Origin: Desulfobacterales bacterium
GTDB lineage: Bacteria; Desulfobacterota; Desulfobacteria; Desulfobacterales; JADGBH01
Assembly: GCA_015231595.1 (NCBI GenBank)
Contig: JADGBH010000008.1
Span: 34,232 to 98,231 of the forward strand
Direction of reading: 5' to 3'
DNA: 64,000 nt
Every line of letters starts with the position of its first letter. Position 1 is the stretch's first letter. Below, piece by piece: positions 34,379 through 44,400 of this stretch. The translations under genes and the position numbers were made by a program. The notes under the pieces are model-generated. The model ran no database searches, was not told the DNA's origin, and saw nothing but the letters and a program-made list of their open reading frames with translations.

Positions 34379-35418
34379 TTTAGCTCCTTTTCAAAATCTT
34401 TTAAGTAATTATATACATTTAATGCTGTTTTTCCAGCATTAGATATAGTTTCAGGTATATTCATGGGTCCCGTCGCTGAGCCAGCTGTAAAAATTGACGG
34501 TTTAATAAAACCTAAATCACTTATTTCCATTCCAAGAGTATCGGCTATTTTGTTTGCATCTGTATTAGGAGTTATGCCTATTGAAAGAATTATAATATCG
34601 AATAATTCATCCGCGCTTTGTTTATTTGTATTGTCAAAATAAGTTATTTGAAGAAGACCTTCATCTGTCTTGATAACATCTCCGGGTATAGATCTTATCA
34701 TTCTAATATTTTGTTTAAGTTCATGGTAATTTTCAAGAAAATCTTTTCCAAAAGACTGAACATCAATATAAAAAAAACTGATTTCAACTTCTTTTTGTCG
34801 CATTTTAATTAAATTAGCCATTCTAAGAGCAGATGGGCAGCAAACCTTTGAACACCATAAATGATTTAGAGTGCTGTCTCTTGAGCCTACACATTGAATA
34901 AAAGCTATCTTTTTTGGTAATTCATTGTTAGAAGGTTTTTTTAAAATACTTTCTTTTTTTAAGATTCTTTCTAACTCAAGGTTAGTGATTACATCGTCAA
35001 AGATTCTGTAGCCATAAGGCTTATCTATTGGATCAAATGGTTTGAATCCTGTTGATAAAACAACTGCATCAACTGATAATGTAATTTCAGTTTCTTGGGG
35101 ATTATCCGACTGATTATTTTGTTCGATTGTAACATTATATTTATTGGCATGTACCCGAGTAATTTTTTTTACATGGGAATCAGTATGAATTATAATACCC
35201 TTTCCGTCTAAAACAGATTGGATTTTTTCATAAACTATGCAAGCTCCGCACTTAACGCATTTTGTAGCCGCTTTACAAGCGAATTGAGCCGCATGGCCTC
35301 CGATGTTATGGGATTTTTCAATAATAATTGATTCTGTACCTAAATTTGATAGCTCTAAAGCAACAGAAAGACCAGCAATGCCTCCTCCTATTATTAAAAC
35401 TTTGTTATTATGTCCCAT
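34375..35418 (-). CDS. HdrA/QmoA-like FAD protein
   Basis: An FAD-binding motif (VLIIGGGIAGLSVALELSNLG) starts the protein, followed by the cysteine signature GGHAAQFACKAATKCVKCGAC of HdrA/QmoA proteins. A second nucleotide region (LSVDAVVLSTGFKPFDP) and ITPNTDANKIA near the end are also typical. At 347 residues and without ferredoxin inserts it is closest in design to QmoA. It is the first gene of the operon qmoA-like, hdrA/mvhD-like, hdrD-like selenoprotein. QmoC is absent. Confidence 0.88.
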   Translation of the reverse strand: MGHNNKVLIIGGGIAGLSVALELSNLGTESIIIEKSHNIGGHAAQFACKAATKCVKCGACIVYEKIQSVLDGKGIIIHTDSHVKKITRVHANKYNVTIEQNNQSDNPQETEITLSVDAVVLSTGFKPFDPIDKPYGYRIFDDVITNLELERILKKESILKKPSNNELPKKIAFIQCVGSRDSTLNHLWCSKVCCPSALRMANLIKMRQKEVEISFFYIDVQSFGKDFLENYHELKQNIRMIRSIPGDVIKTDEGLLQITYFDNTNKQSADELFDIIILSIGITPNTDANKIADTLGMEISDLGFIKPSIFTAGSATGPMNIPETISNAGKTALNVYNYLKDFEKELN

Positions 35419-35498
35419 TAATTTCTTTCCCCCTTAATTTAAATTAGTGAATAACTAATAGTGAATAACTTAAATTTCCAATATTATTCAATTATTAC

Positions 35499-36419
35499 TT
35501 ATCTTGTAATAGGGTTATTAGATATTTTAAGGCTTTTTAAACTGTCAAGCTTTGCTATTACTTTTGGAAACTTTTCAAGTTTATTGCCCTCAAGGTTTAA
35601 AATTTCAAGATTTACTAAATTCCCCATTTGAGATGGGAGATTTTTAATATAATTATACCTCAAATCAAGCAATTCAAGATTAGTTAATTCTCCAATTTCA
35701 TCTGGAAGTTCTGTAAGTTGATATCCAATTACTTCGAGTCTTTTAAGGTTACGTAACTTCCCAATTTCCTTTGGAAGGTGTTTCAATTTATTGCCTTTAA
35801 GGTTTAGTACCTCAAGATTTATAAGCCCCTCAATTTCTTTTGGAAGGAAAGTCAGATGATTTTTTTTAAGGTTGAGAACTTGAAGATTTTTAAGATTTCC
35901 TATCTCTTTAGGCAGTTCCGTCAAATGGTTGCTTTCCAGATTAAGAACTATAAGGTCGGATAATTCTCCTATTTCATAAGGAAGTTCTGTTATATGATTT
36001 CCATTTAAATACAATTTCCTTAAATTTTTTAGTTTTCCAATTGAGTTTGGTAAAACAGTAAACTGATAACCAACAAGTTCAAAAATCGTAAGATTCGTTA
36101 ACTCTCCTATTTCTTCTGGCAGTATAGTAAAATCATTGCAACTAATATCTAATTTTCTTAAATTTTTTAAGGAAAAAAATTCATCCGGAAATTTAGAAAT
36201 TTTATTGGCTTCAAGGTCTAAGACTTCAAGGTTAGAAAGATTTCCTATTTCTTTCGGGAGGGTTGTTAAATTATTACCTTCAAGATCAAGGATTCTTAAC
36301 TCACGCATTTCCCCAATTTCAGGTGGTAGATAATTTATATTTTTATAGGACAAATCAATTTTAGTTAAATTATTTTTAGAAGCTTCTTCCAAAAGCTCAT
36401 GAACATCTTCTTTATTCAT
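35499..36419 (-). CDS. Leucine-rich-repeat protein
   Basis: Nearly the whole 306-residue protein consists of about twelve LRR units of 23 residues, with the pattern LPxEIGxLxNLxxLxLxxNxLT. There is no signal peptide or catalytic domain, so it is probably a cytoplasmic protein-binding scaffold. The DNA repeats are similar enough to allow expansion. A terminal SLKSLKISNNPITR ends the array. The role is unknown. Confidence 0.92.
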   Translation of the reverse strand: MNKEDVHELLEEASKNNLTKIDLSYKNINYLPPEIGEMRELRILDLEGNNLTTLPKEIGNLSNLEVLDLEANKISKFPDEFFSLKNLRKLDISCNDFTILPEEIGELTNLTIFELVGYQFTVLPNSIGKLKNLRKLYLNGNHITELPYEIGELSDLIVLNLESNHLTELPKEIGNLKNLQVLNLKKNHLTFLPKEIEGLINLEVLNLKGNKLKHLPKEIGKLRNLKRLEVIGYQLTELPDEIGELTNLELLDLRYNYIKNLPSQMGNLVNLEILNLEGNKLEKFPKVIAKLDSLKSLKISNNPITR

Positions 36420-36667
36420 AAAGGAACTCCAATATTATAAAGTTAGCTTTTTAATTATATTAAATTCAAAATATATTAACAAATAGACAAATAAAATTTA
36501 TGTGTCAAGATTTAAGTATTGAGAATTAAGGACTTTCAGTATAATATAAATTCTTTAATCTATGAACTTTTTATGATAGTTAAATTCAAAATTGTTTTTA
36601 CAAACTTAAATAAACTTACAAACAACTAAAAAGCTATAAGCAAGCTTATTCAAGGAACTCTTTATTT

Positions 36668-38068
36668 ATGAATAAAATTATAACTCGCTTTCCACCGAGT
36701 CCTACTGGCTATCTGCATATTGGAGGAGCAAGGACTGCTCTTTTCAATTGGCTTTATGCGCGGCATAATAATGGCAAATTTATTCTTAGAATTGAAGACA
36801 CTGACCAAGAAAGATCCACTAAAGAATCAGTAGATGCAATATTTGAAGCTTTAGAATGGCTTGGAATTGATTGGGATGAAGGCCCTTATTTTCAATCAAA
36901 GAGATTTGATATCTATGACGAATATATCCAAAAATTAATTGATACAGACAATGCTTATTATTGCACCTGTTCTCCAGAAGAATTGGAACTTATGCGAAAA
37001 AATGCCATGGATGCTGGAGATAAACCCAAATATGATGGAAGATGCAGAGAAAAGGGTCTAAAAAAGGCTGACAATGCCGTTGTTCGTTTTAAGTCTAAGC
37101 TTACAGGCGCAACTGTAGTAGAAGATGCAGTAAAAGGGAATGTAGTATTTCAAAATAACGAGCTTGACGATTTTATTATTAAACGAAGCGATGGAATCCC
37201 TACTTACAATTTTGTTGTAGTTATTGATGATATTACAATGGGAATTAATACGATAATAAGAGGAGATGACCATTTAAATAATACTCCAAAACAGATACAG
37301 TTATATAATGCATTTGGATGCAAGCTTCCTTTATTTGCACATGTTCCGATGGTACTTGGCCATGATAAAACTCGTTTAAGCAAAAGGCATGGAGCTATGT
37401 CAGTTACTGCTTACAGAGACATGGGATATCTTCCTGAAGCTTTATTAAACTATCTTGTTCGTTTAGGGTGGTCATTCGGAGATGAAGAATTTTTCACAAA
37501 AAAAGATCTTATAGAAAAGTTCAATCTAACTAATATAGGCAAGTCAGCTGGAGTATTTAATCCTGAAAAACTTCTTGCTTTAAATTATGACCATATTAAA
37601 ATATGTGATATTAAAAAGCTTGTAAATTTAGTTAAGCCTTTTCTTAAAGCAAAAGGAATTGATGCGCCGAATGACGAATATCTCGAAAAAATTATTAAAA
37701 CCCTGAATCAAAGAAGCAAAACATTAGTAGAAATGGCGGACAATGCTATGTTTTACTTTGATAAAGAAATTAAGTACGGTGATGATACAAAAAAACATCT
37801 TAATACTTCATCTTTTGAATCCATAAATTTTTTAATTAAAGAAATTGAAGAGATTAAAGATTTTACTGAACATACTCTTGAAGAGGCTTTTAAACGAGTT
37901 ATGGAAAAAACAGGACTAAAACTCGGTAAAATTGCTCAGCCTGTAAGAGTAGCCCTTACCGGAAAAACTGCAAGTCCTGGAATATTTGAAATTATAGAAG
38001 TTTTAGGTAAAGAAAAAGCTATTAAAAGGCTTAAACAATCACTAAAGTTTATAAACGTGGAAGTGTGA
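36668..38068 (+). CDS. gltX: Glutamyl-tRNA synthetase
   Basis: The class I signatures are clear: PSPTGYLHIGGARTALFNWL (HIGH motif) and the KMSKS-type LSKRHGAMSVTAY. Further blocks are LRIEDTDQERS and GWSFGDEEFF. At 466 residues it is the normal length for a GluRS. It charges tRNA-Glu, the starting point of C5 haem synthesis whose later enzyme HemL is encoded at the left end of the window. It is followed by a GC-rich hairpin. Confidence 0.97.
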   Translation: MNKIITRFPPSPTGYLHIGGARTALFNWLYARHNNGKFILRIEDTDQERSTKESVDAIFEALEWLGIDWDEGPYFQSKRFDIYDEYIQKLIDTDNAYYCTCSPEELELMRKNAMDAGDKPKYDGRCREKGLKKADNAVVRFKSKLTGATVVEDAVKGNVVFQNNELDDFIIKRSDGIPTYNFVVVIDDITMGINTIIRGDDHLNNTPKQIQLYNAFGCKLPLFAHVPMVLGHDKTRLSKRHGAMSVTAYRDMGYLPEALLNYLVRLGWSFGDEEFFTKKDLIEKFNLTNIGKSAGVFNPEKLLALNYDHIKICDIKKLVNLVKPFLKAKGIDAPNDEYLEKIIKTLNQRSKTLVEMADNAMFYFDKEIKYGDDTKKHLNTSSFESINFLIKEIEEIKDFTEHTLEEAFKRVMEKTGLKLGKIAQPVRVALTGKTASPGIFEIIEVLGKEKAIKRLKQSLKFINVEV

Positions 38069-38077
38069 ATTTAAAAA

Positions 38078-38099
38078 AATCCGGCAAAATTGCCGGATT
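38078..38099. terminator. Hairpin after gltX
   Basis: AATCCGGCAA pairs with TTGCCGGATT around a 2-base loop. The T run needed for a plus-strand terminator is missing; the run of A on the left would make it a terminator for the minus strand. It may still act as a 3' end or processing hairpin. Confidence 0.55.
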
Positions 38100-38127
38100 G
38101 AAAAAATAATAAAAAGGTGGTTGCTTA

Positions 38128-38688
38128 ATGAATGTTGAAATTTTATTTAGTGGGATATTAATTTTTATTGCTCGTATTTTTGATGTATCTATTGGAACAG
38201 TAAGGACTATTGCAACTGTCCAGGGAAGAACTTTAATAGCTTTTTTTTTAGGCTTAATAGAAGTAACTATATGGATATCTGTAATATCTAAAGTTGTTAA
38301 TAGCATTAATTCAACTCCGATTTTAATTATATTTTATGCATTTGGATATGCGACCGGTAATGTGGTTGGAATACTTGTTGAACGAAAGATGGCTTTAGGA
38401 TTTATGATTTTAAGGGTCGTAACAAGAACTGCTGGGAAATCTATGGCAGATAGACTTAGAAATCAAGGACAAAGAGTTACTGCCTTTACAGGTGAAGGTT
38501 TGAAAGGGACTGTAACAGAGCTTTATATAGTATGCTGGCGAAAAGAAATGAAATCTCTTATTTCGATAATAACAGAAGAAGACCCGGATGCATTTTATAT
38601 TACAGAACAAGCAATGAGCGTAAATAAAGTTTTGCAACCTATTGTCCAGCCGGTTACCGGATGGAGAAGCGTATTTAAAAAGAAATAA
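38128..38688 (+). CDS. UPF0316/DUF2179 family membrane protein
   Basis: Three N-terminal helices (ILFSGILIFIARIFDVSIGTVRTI, ALIAFFLGLIEVTIWI, TPILIIFYAFGYATGNVVGI) are followed by a cytoplasmic domain with MADRLRNQGQRVTAFTGEG and DPDAFYITEQAMSV. This is the UPF0316 design. The C-terminal DUF2179-like domain resembles the YitT C-terminus. The function is unknown. It sits 60 bp after gltX and has the site AAGGTGG before its ATG. Confidence 0.86.
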   Translation: MNVEILFSGILIFIARIFDVSIGTVRTIATVQGRTLIAFFLGLIEVTIWISVISKVVNSINSTPILIIFYAFGYATGNVVGILVERKMALGFMILRVVTRTAGKSMADRLRNQGQRVTAFTGEGLKGTVTELYIVCWRKEMKSLISIITEEDPDAFYITEQAMSVNKVLQPIVQPVTGWRSVFKKK

Positions 38689-38771
38689 ATGACATATCAT
38701 TTCTAATTTTAAATACTAAAATTTAGATTAGCCTTTACTTTTAGCCTTAATCAACTGAATTGTATGTCAGT
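38687..38771 (+). repeat. TGACATA-family element, copy B
   Basis: It has the best-preserved ends of the family, TGACATA at the left and TATGTCA at the right, with the blocks TTAGCCTTTACTT and TTAGCCTTAATCAACTGAA between. It lies between the UPF0316 gene and alr. Confidence 0.82.
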
Positions 38772-38774
38772 TAT

Positions 38775-39932
38775 TTAATCAACATATATACGTTTGTTAT
38801 GAAAACCAGCCATTTGTATTTCTGTATGAACTGAACTGAAAGTTGCTGCAAGGTCTTCTGCTTTTATTGTAAGCTGTCCTTGACTGCCAATTAATATTAC
38901 TTCATCGTTTATTTGAATTTCTTGAGGCACTTCAACTGTTGTAAGGCTTAAAGACACTCGGCCTACAACCGGACATTTTATTCCTCTTATGAGAACATAC
39001 CCTTTATTTGTAAGACTTCTTGGATAACCATCACATAAACCTATCGGAATGGTTGCAATTTTAGTTGGCTGGTTAGTTTTATAAAGAGTGCCATAACCTA
39101 TTGGAGTATCGGCATCTACTTCAGATACATGAACTATCTTTGTTTTCCATGTCATAACCTGTTTTATATCATCAGACATAGGAACATACTCTGATGTTCT
39201 GTTTCCATAAAGAACAGCTCCAGGCCTGATCATATCAAGGTGAGTTTCAGGGATACGAAGAAAAGAGGCAGACGAAGCGCAATGGACAATAGAATTTCTA
39301 TATTGGGTATTTTGTTGTTTTAAAAAAGATACAAAATCAATAAAATCGTTTAATGATTTTACTGTTGAATCAACATTTTCAGCATCAGCATTAGGGAAAT
39401 GAGTCATTATACCGACTATTTCAAGGAAAGGAAAAGAAGGAATTTTTAAAATTTTATCTTTGATGTCGGGCTTTTTATAATAAAAGCCGCTTCTGCCCAT
39501 TCCTGAATCAAGATTTAAATGCACCTTTATTTTTGTCTGAAATTTTTCTCCGATTTTATTTAAATTTACAGCACTAACCCATGAACCAGCCTGTTCTTCT
39601 ACAAAAATATTTTTCCTTATTAAACACTCTGTTTCATAAGGAAATGCTGGTCTAAGTCGTATTAAGGATGTTTTAGGGTTTATAAAAAAAACAGCTTCAG
39701 CTTCTTCATTAGACGAAATACCTATATAATCAATTTCATTTTTACAAGCAACCTTAGATAATTCGTATATACCATGTCCATAAGCATCACCTTTGAGAGT
39801 AGCACAAATTTTTACGGAAGGATTTAAATTTGAACGGACCCATCTTAAATTTGAAGCAAAAGAACTTCTTGATATAAATAAATTAGAAGTCATACCAGGT
39901 TTTACGCTATCTTTTAATTCCATTTTTCCCAT
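38775..39932 (-). CDS. alr: Alanine racemase
   Basis: The PLP-lysine motif is CATLKGDAYGHG (Lys47) and the second catalytic residue is the tyrosine of IGYGTLYKT. Also visible are HLNLDSGMGRSGF, GIMTHFPNADAE, IRPGAVLYGN and PVVGRVSLSLTTVEV. It makes D-alanine for the cell wall. Length 385 is normal. It stands alone, bracketed by repeats (copy B of the TGACATA family and a GTAGGGGCGACC element). Confidence 0.95.
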   Translation of the reverse strand: MGKMELKDSVKPGMTSNLFISRSSFASNLRWVRSNLNPSVKICATLKGDAYGHGIYELSKVACKNEIDYIGISSNEEAEAVFFINPKTSLIRLRPAFPYETECLIRKNIFVEEQAGSWVSAVNLNKIGEKFQTKIKVHLNLDSGMGRSGFYYKKPDIKDKILKIPSFPFLEIVGIMTHFPNADAENVDSTVKSLNDFIDFVSFLKQQNTQYRNSIVHCASSASFLRIPETHLDMIRPGAVLYGNRTSEYVPMSDDIKQVMTWKTKIVHVSEVDADTPIGYGTLYKTNQPTKIATIPIGLCDGYPRSLTNKGYVLIRGIKCPVVGRVSLSLTTVEVPQEIQINDEVILIGSQGQLTIKAEDLAATFSSVHTEIQMAGFHNKRIYVD

Positions 39933-39965
39933 AAACTTTCTCCCTCTTTATTTTAAGCTTAGGAA

Positions 39966-40085
39966 AGAAAATTAAATATTGTAGGGGCGACCGGCGGTCG
40001 CCCAGTGTCATTAATGAACAATTCCTAAGGGCTACCAGCCGGTCGCACCTACAGGAAATAGGAAGTTATTTAATTTTTATTCCTC
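39966..40085. repeat. GTAGGGGCGACC palindromic repeat, copy 3
   Basis: GTAGGGGCGACCGGCGGTCG, AGTGTCATTAATGA, then GGGCTACCAGCCGGTCGCAC and AGGAAATAGGAAGTT match the copy at 21481-21587 with some changes in the palindromes. Confidence 0.85.
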
Positions 40086-40248
40086 ACTGTAAAAAAAATT
40101 TACATTGTTAATTTTTTTTACAGGTATACAGTATTGATTTATGATTCTATCTCTTAACATTACTTAATTTGCTATATAATTTTATAGCAATATTCGAACC
40201 AATAATGTAACGCTCATACAGTATTTAAAAAAAATATTTTGGATTATC

Positions 40249-40338
40249 GTCATTCCGGGGAATATGAAGACTTTTATTCTGGATTCCGGATTAAAATTGA
40301 AAAATATTCATTTTTAAATTTTTTCCGGAATGACGTCC
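40249..40338. repeat. Inverted repeat of the CGTCATTCCGG type
   Basis: CGTCATTCCGGGGAAT (about 40249) faces CCGGAATGACG (about 40330). Between them lies CTGGATTCCGGATT. Such CGTCATTCC inverted repeats are common dispersed elements in many bacteria. Confidence 0.65.
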
Positions 40339-40414
40339 TACGACGTTTATTTAATTTTTCCAATTTACTTTTCTTAAAAACTATATAAATTTTAGGATAT
40401 TTTTTTATAAAACG

Positions 40415-43400
40415 TCAAGCTATGATTTTTCCATAGCCTCCACCTCCTGGGGTCATAATTTTAATTCTATCAAAAGGCTCGACTTTAACTTCATTTTTTC
40501 CACCCATGTCAATTATTTTCACACCTTTTTTTATTAAAAAATTAATGCCCCGCATTCCAGATTCTCCGCCTAAAAGTCCATAGGGAGCAAAAACTCTTCT
40601 ATCAGATAAAATAGAAATATTTAAAGGTTCTAAAAATTCTATTTCACGTATAAGGCCGTCTCCACCCTTATATTGGCCATTTCCGCCTGAATTTTTTCTG
40701 ATAGAAAATTCTATTAACACAACAGGGTATCTTTTTTCAAGAATTTCCGGGTCAGTTATTCTTGTATTTGTCATGTGGGTATGAACTCCGGATTGTCCGT
40801 GCCAAGAAGGGCCTGCTCCAGCACCGCCTCCAATAGTTTCATAATATGCAAATGTATTATTTCCAAAAGTAAAATTATTCATACAACCTTGTGATGCTGC
40901 TGCAGTTCCAAATGCTTTTAAAATAACATCAACAATTCTTTGAGAAGTAATTACATTACCTCCTGCTACTGCCGCATCAAAAGAAGGGTCAAGAATAGAA
41001 CCTTTTTTTATTTTGACGGTAATTGGAATAAGACATCCGCTGTTTAACGGTAAATTTTTTTTAATCAAGCATCTTAGCGCATAAAGAATAGCCGATTTTG
41101 TTATAGATTTAGGGGCATTTAGATTGCATAGAACTTCATAGCTTGTTCCAGAAAAATCAAAAACAGAGTCCCCAGAATTTTTATCGATATTCAATATAAG
41201 GTCTATTTTGCTTCCAGTATCCAAGTAATCATGAGCTGAAACACCGCCATTATCGTCAAAATTTTTATTATTGCTAAGTTCTATCAAACTATAACGAACT
41301 GCTTCTTCTGAAGCGGATTGAATATGTCCCATATAAGCTTGAACTACGTCAATTCCATAATTATTAACCATTTCAGTTATAAGCTCAATTCCTTTTTGAT
41401 TTGCAGAAATTTGAGCCTTAATATCGGATATATTATCATGAATAGAGCGGGCTCCGCTTATTTTTGGACTTCCTTCTTCTATTTTTATTTTGCTGGGAGC
41501 AATAAAAATTTCAATAAGTTCATCTTCTTTAAATATTCCAGATTCTACAATTTTAAATGAAATTATGCATACGCCTTCTTCTTCAAGCCGTTTTGATGAG
41601 GCTGGCATTGAGCCCGGAGAAATTCCTCCGATATCGCTATGATGTCCCCTGCTGGCAGTCCAAAAAATAATTTTTTCGTCCATAAATACAGGTGTAATAA
41701 CAGTTATGTCAGGCAAATGACTTCCTCCAGCCATCGGATGATTAGATAAAAATACATCTCCTTGTTTTATTAATCCAGTATTAATTCTAATTTGTTCTTT
41801 AACAGCATCGCTCATTGAACCAAGATGAACTGGAAGATGAGGAGCATTAGCTACTAAATCACCCTTTGAATCAAAAATAGCGCAGGAAAAATCAAGTCTT
41901 TCTTTAATATTAGTTGATATGGCTGTTTTTTGAAGCATTCTACCCATTTGTTCAGCAATGGACATAAATAAATTAGAAAATATTGAAAGATTAACAGGGT
42001 CAATATCAACTCCAATTTTTTCGCTTTTTAAAGTAGGAACGTTTATTTCAATATCTCCATAATCCGTAATTACAGCGGAGCAATAAGGTTCAATTAATAC
42101 TGTTGATGTTTCATTTAATATAATCGAAGGCCCATCTATTTTTTGACCAGCCAATAATTGATCAAAAAGATAAATCTTTGTTTGCATCCAAGTGTTGTCA
42201 AAATAGCAAGCAACTTTATCAATAAATTTTGGAGCATCATTTGAACTTGGGATTTTAATTTTTTTTACCCCTTCGGTTTTTCCGATAGCTCTAACCCTTA
42301 TATCATCAACAAATATATCCCTATCTTTAAGTATAAACCCAAATTCTTTATAATATTGTTCGCAAAATGCTTTTGCGAAATCCAAATTCAAAGGCTGCTC
42401 AATCATAATTTTTGTATCAGTGCCTTTGAATCTAAGGTTTAAAAATCTTTTTACTATAACTTTTTCAATTGAAAAACCTTGGGATATTATGTCTGCTTCA
42501 GCTTCTTTTTGAAGGATTGAAAGTTCAGAAAGTAAAATATCTAAATTTGATTTGGAATATATAAGAGATGATGGTTTTTGTTTTTCCACTATAACATTGG
42601 CGATTCCTATTCCGTAAGCTGAAAGAATACCTGAAAACCTGTGTATAAAAATTTTAGAAATCCCTAATTCTCGAGCTATAGCACATGCGTGCTGGGGACC
42701 TGCGCCTCCAAAAACAGCAAGAATATGATTTTTTATGTTAAAGCCCCTCATAACAGAAATTTCTCTGATAGGCCTTATCATTACTTCATTTGCTACTTTA
42801 ATAAAACCTGATGCGATTTCTTCCAAACTCATTTCATGCTGATTTTTTTGCCGATAAAAATCATTTATAGAATCTTTTAATTTTGTAAATTCAGATATAA
42901 CAGCCTCAGTATCTAAAGCCTCATTATTATTATGTCCAAAAATTTTTGGAAAATATTTAGGTTGTATTCGCCCAAGAAGAAGATTAGCGTCAGTTATAGA
43001 TAAAAATCCATTTTTGCGGTAGCATACAGGGCCAGGATGAGAGCCTGAAGATTCTGGACCGACTAAAAACATTCCATTATCAAAAAACAGTCTTGAACTT
43101 CCTCCAGAAGCAACAGTTTTAATATGCATTTGAGGAGATTGAAGTCTAACTCCAGATATTTCAGACTCATGGATAAGTTCATAATCTCCGCCAAATCTCG
43201 AAACATCGGTAGATGTGCCTCCCATATCAAAACCAATTACAGGCTGACCAGTTAATGAGTTATATGTAGTCATTGCATAACCAACTACGCCTCCGGCAGG
43301 TCCTGAAAGAATAGCGGAAAAGCCTTTAAAATTATCAGCGTTTGTTAATCCCCCGTGGGATTGCATAAACAGCACTTTTGTTTCTTTGAGTTCCGATTTA

Positions 43401-44179
43401 AATCCATTACGAAAATTTTTAATGTAATCTTTTATATGAGGCGTTAAATAAGCATCAACAAGGGTAGTGTCTCCCCTTTGAACGATTTTAGCCATCGGCA
43501 TGATTTGACACGATAAAGAAATCTGAGTAAAGCCTATTTCTTCTGCTATTTTGCCTATAAAAAGTTCATGAACAGGCCATGCATAACCGTGCATAAAAAC
43601 AACAGCTATACTTCTAATTCCTTTTTTATAAATTTCATTTAATTGATTTCTCACTAAAGACGTATCTGGTGATTTTAAAATAAGAAAGCGTTCGCCATTA
43701 ATACCTTCAGCTATTTGAGAGTTATCATATTGATTTATATTTTCGTTATTAGTTAAAAGCCTTATGCGTTCGTCTATTTCAATGACTTCTTCATATAATA
43801 ATTCAGGCTTTTTTATTTCAAGGTCAAAAATATCTGGCCGATTTTGATAACCAATTTGAAGGATATCTCTAAAACCTTTAGTTGTAACCAAAGCGCATCT
43901 TGCGCCTTTTCTTTCAAGTAAAGCATTTGTAGCAACTGTAGTTCCCATTCGTATACAGTCGATATATTTTGGATCAATGGAATCTTTAGGAATAGATATT
44001 TCCAATACTTCTTCTAAGATTCTTCTTATTCCTTCTCGAGGCGCATCTTCATATTTTTCTGGATCAACTGAAAGGAGTTTTATAATTTTAAACCACGGAG
44101 GTTTAGGTATTTCGGCATAAATATCAGTAAAAGTGCCGCCTCTATCAATTGAAAATCTAATTTTTTTTGAGTCAATCAT
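40415..44179 (-). CDS. 5-oxoprolinase/hydantoinase-type protein, HyuA-HyuB fusion
   Basis: The N-terminal half (about 1-690) is HyuA-like with FSIDRGGTFTDIY, TTVATNALLERKG and VIGFDMGGTSTDVSRFGG, an actin-like ATPase fold. The C-terminal half (from about 715) is HyuB-like: ERLDFSCAIFDSKGDLVANAPHLPVHLG, HPMAGGSHLPDITVITPVF, GGAGAGPSWHGQSGVHTHMTN. A fusion of about 1250 residues is typical of ATP-dependent 5-oxoprolinases. Whether the substrate is 5-oxoproline or a hydantoin cannot be told. The ATG at 44179 is chosen for AAGGA five bases before it; a start at 44206 is possible. Confidence 0.88.
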   Translation of the reverse strand: MIDSKKIRFSIDRGGTFTDIYAEIPKPPWFKIIKLLSVDPEKYEDAPREGIRRILEEVLEISIPKDSIDPKYIDCIRMGTTVATNALLERKGARCALVTTKGFRDILQIGYQNRPDIFDLEIKKPELLYEEVIEIDERIRLLTNNENINQYDNSQIAEGINGERFLILKSPDTSLVRNQLNEIYKKGIRSIAVVFMHGYAWPVHELFIGKIAEEIGFTQISLSCQIMPMAKIVQRGDTTLVDAYLTPHIKDYIKNFRNGFKSELKETKVLFMQSHGGLTNADNFKGFSAILSGPAGGVVGYAMTTYNSLTGQPVIGFDMGGTSTDVSRFGGDYELIHESEISGVRLQSPQMHIKTVASGGSSRLFFDNGMFLVGPESSGSHPGPVCYRKNGFLSITDANLLLGRIQPKYFPKIFGHNNNEALDTEAVISEFTKLKDSINDFYRQKNQHEMSLEEIASGFIKVANEVMIRPIREISVMRGFNIKNHILAVFGGAGPQHACAIARELGISKIFIHRFSGILSAYGIGIANVIVEKQKPSSLIYSKSNLDILLSELSILQKEAEADIISQGFSIEKVIVKRFLNLRFKGTDTKIMIEQPLNLDFAKAFCEQYYKEFGFILKDRDIFVDDIRVRAIGKTEGVKKIKIPSSNDAPKFIDKVACYFDNTWMQTKIYLFDQLLAGQKIDGPSIILNETSTVLIEPYCSAVITDYGDIEINVPTLKSEKIGVDIDPVNLSIFSNLFMSIAEQMGRMLQKTAISTNIKERLDFSCAIFDSKGDLVANAPHLPVHLGSMSDAVKEQIRINTGLIKQGDVFLSNHPMAGGSHLPDITVITPVFMDEKIIFWTASRGHHSDIGGISPGSMPASSKRLEEEGVCIISFKIVESGIFKEDELIEIFIAPSKIKIEEGSPKISGARSIHDNISDIKAQISANQKGIELITEMVNNYGIDVVQAYMGHIQSASEEAVRYSLIELSNNKNFDDNGGVSAHDYLDTGSKIDLILNIDKNSGDSVFDFSGTSYEVLCNLNAPKSITKSAILYALRCLIKKNLPLNSGCLIPITVKIKKGSILDPSFDAAVAGGNVITSQRIVDVILKAFGTAAASQGCMNNFTFGNNTFAYYETIGGGAGAGPSWHGQSGVHTHMTNTRITDPEILEKRYPVVLIEFSIRKNSGGNGQYKGGDGLIREIEFLEPLNISILSDRRVFAPYGLLGGESGMRGINFLIKKGVKIIDMGGKNEVKVEPFDRIKIMTPGGGGYGKIIA

Positions 44180-44205
44180 AAGATTCCTTAAAAAATGACG
44201 TATCA

Positions 44206-44400
44206 TTAAAATTTTTTAGGTAATCCAGCCTGTTTTAAAACAGCATTAGCAGTATGTCTCGATTTTATAGTTTTATCAACAACAAACCTTATACAGGTTA
44301 TTGGGCTAAACCAAATTTCATGATCTCCTTTACCGTGTCTCTCGAAATAACATCCAGCTTCTTTCAAATATTTTTTTAAATGAATTGTAAAATCAGACAT
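44206..44400 (-). CDS. hicA: HicA-like mRNA interferase toxin
   Basis: The protein is short (64 residues from ATG 44400) with the HicA signature: LKEAGCYFERHGKGDHEIWFSP, where the histidine of GDHEIW is the likely catalytic residue, and HTANAVLKQAGLPKKF. HicA toxins cut mRNA. The start overlaps the end of the partner gene by 8 bp, typical of toxin-antitoxin pairs. The stop codon abuts the start region of the hydantoinase-type gene. Confidence 0.85.
   Translation of the reverse strand: MSDFTIHLKKYLKEAGCYFERHGKGDHEIWFSPITCIRFVVDKTIKSRHTANAVLKQAGLPKKF

Larger units (their letters stand above)
39933..40414. other. Gene-free stretch with two repeats
   Basis: No gene is seen. It holds a GTAGGGGCGACC element (39966-40085) and an inverted repeat of the GTCATTCCGG type (40249-40338). 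The rest is very AT-rich. Confidence 0.75.

Noticed and set aside
38078..38099. Strong terminator for gltX
   Set aside because: The stem is good but the T run is on the wrong side for the plus strand, so it was kept only as a hairpin.
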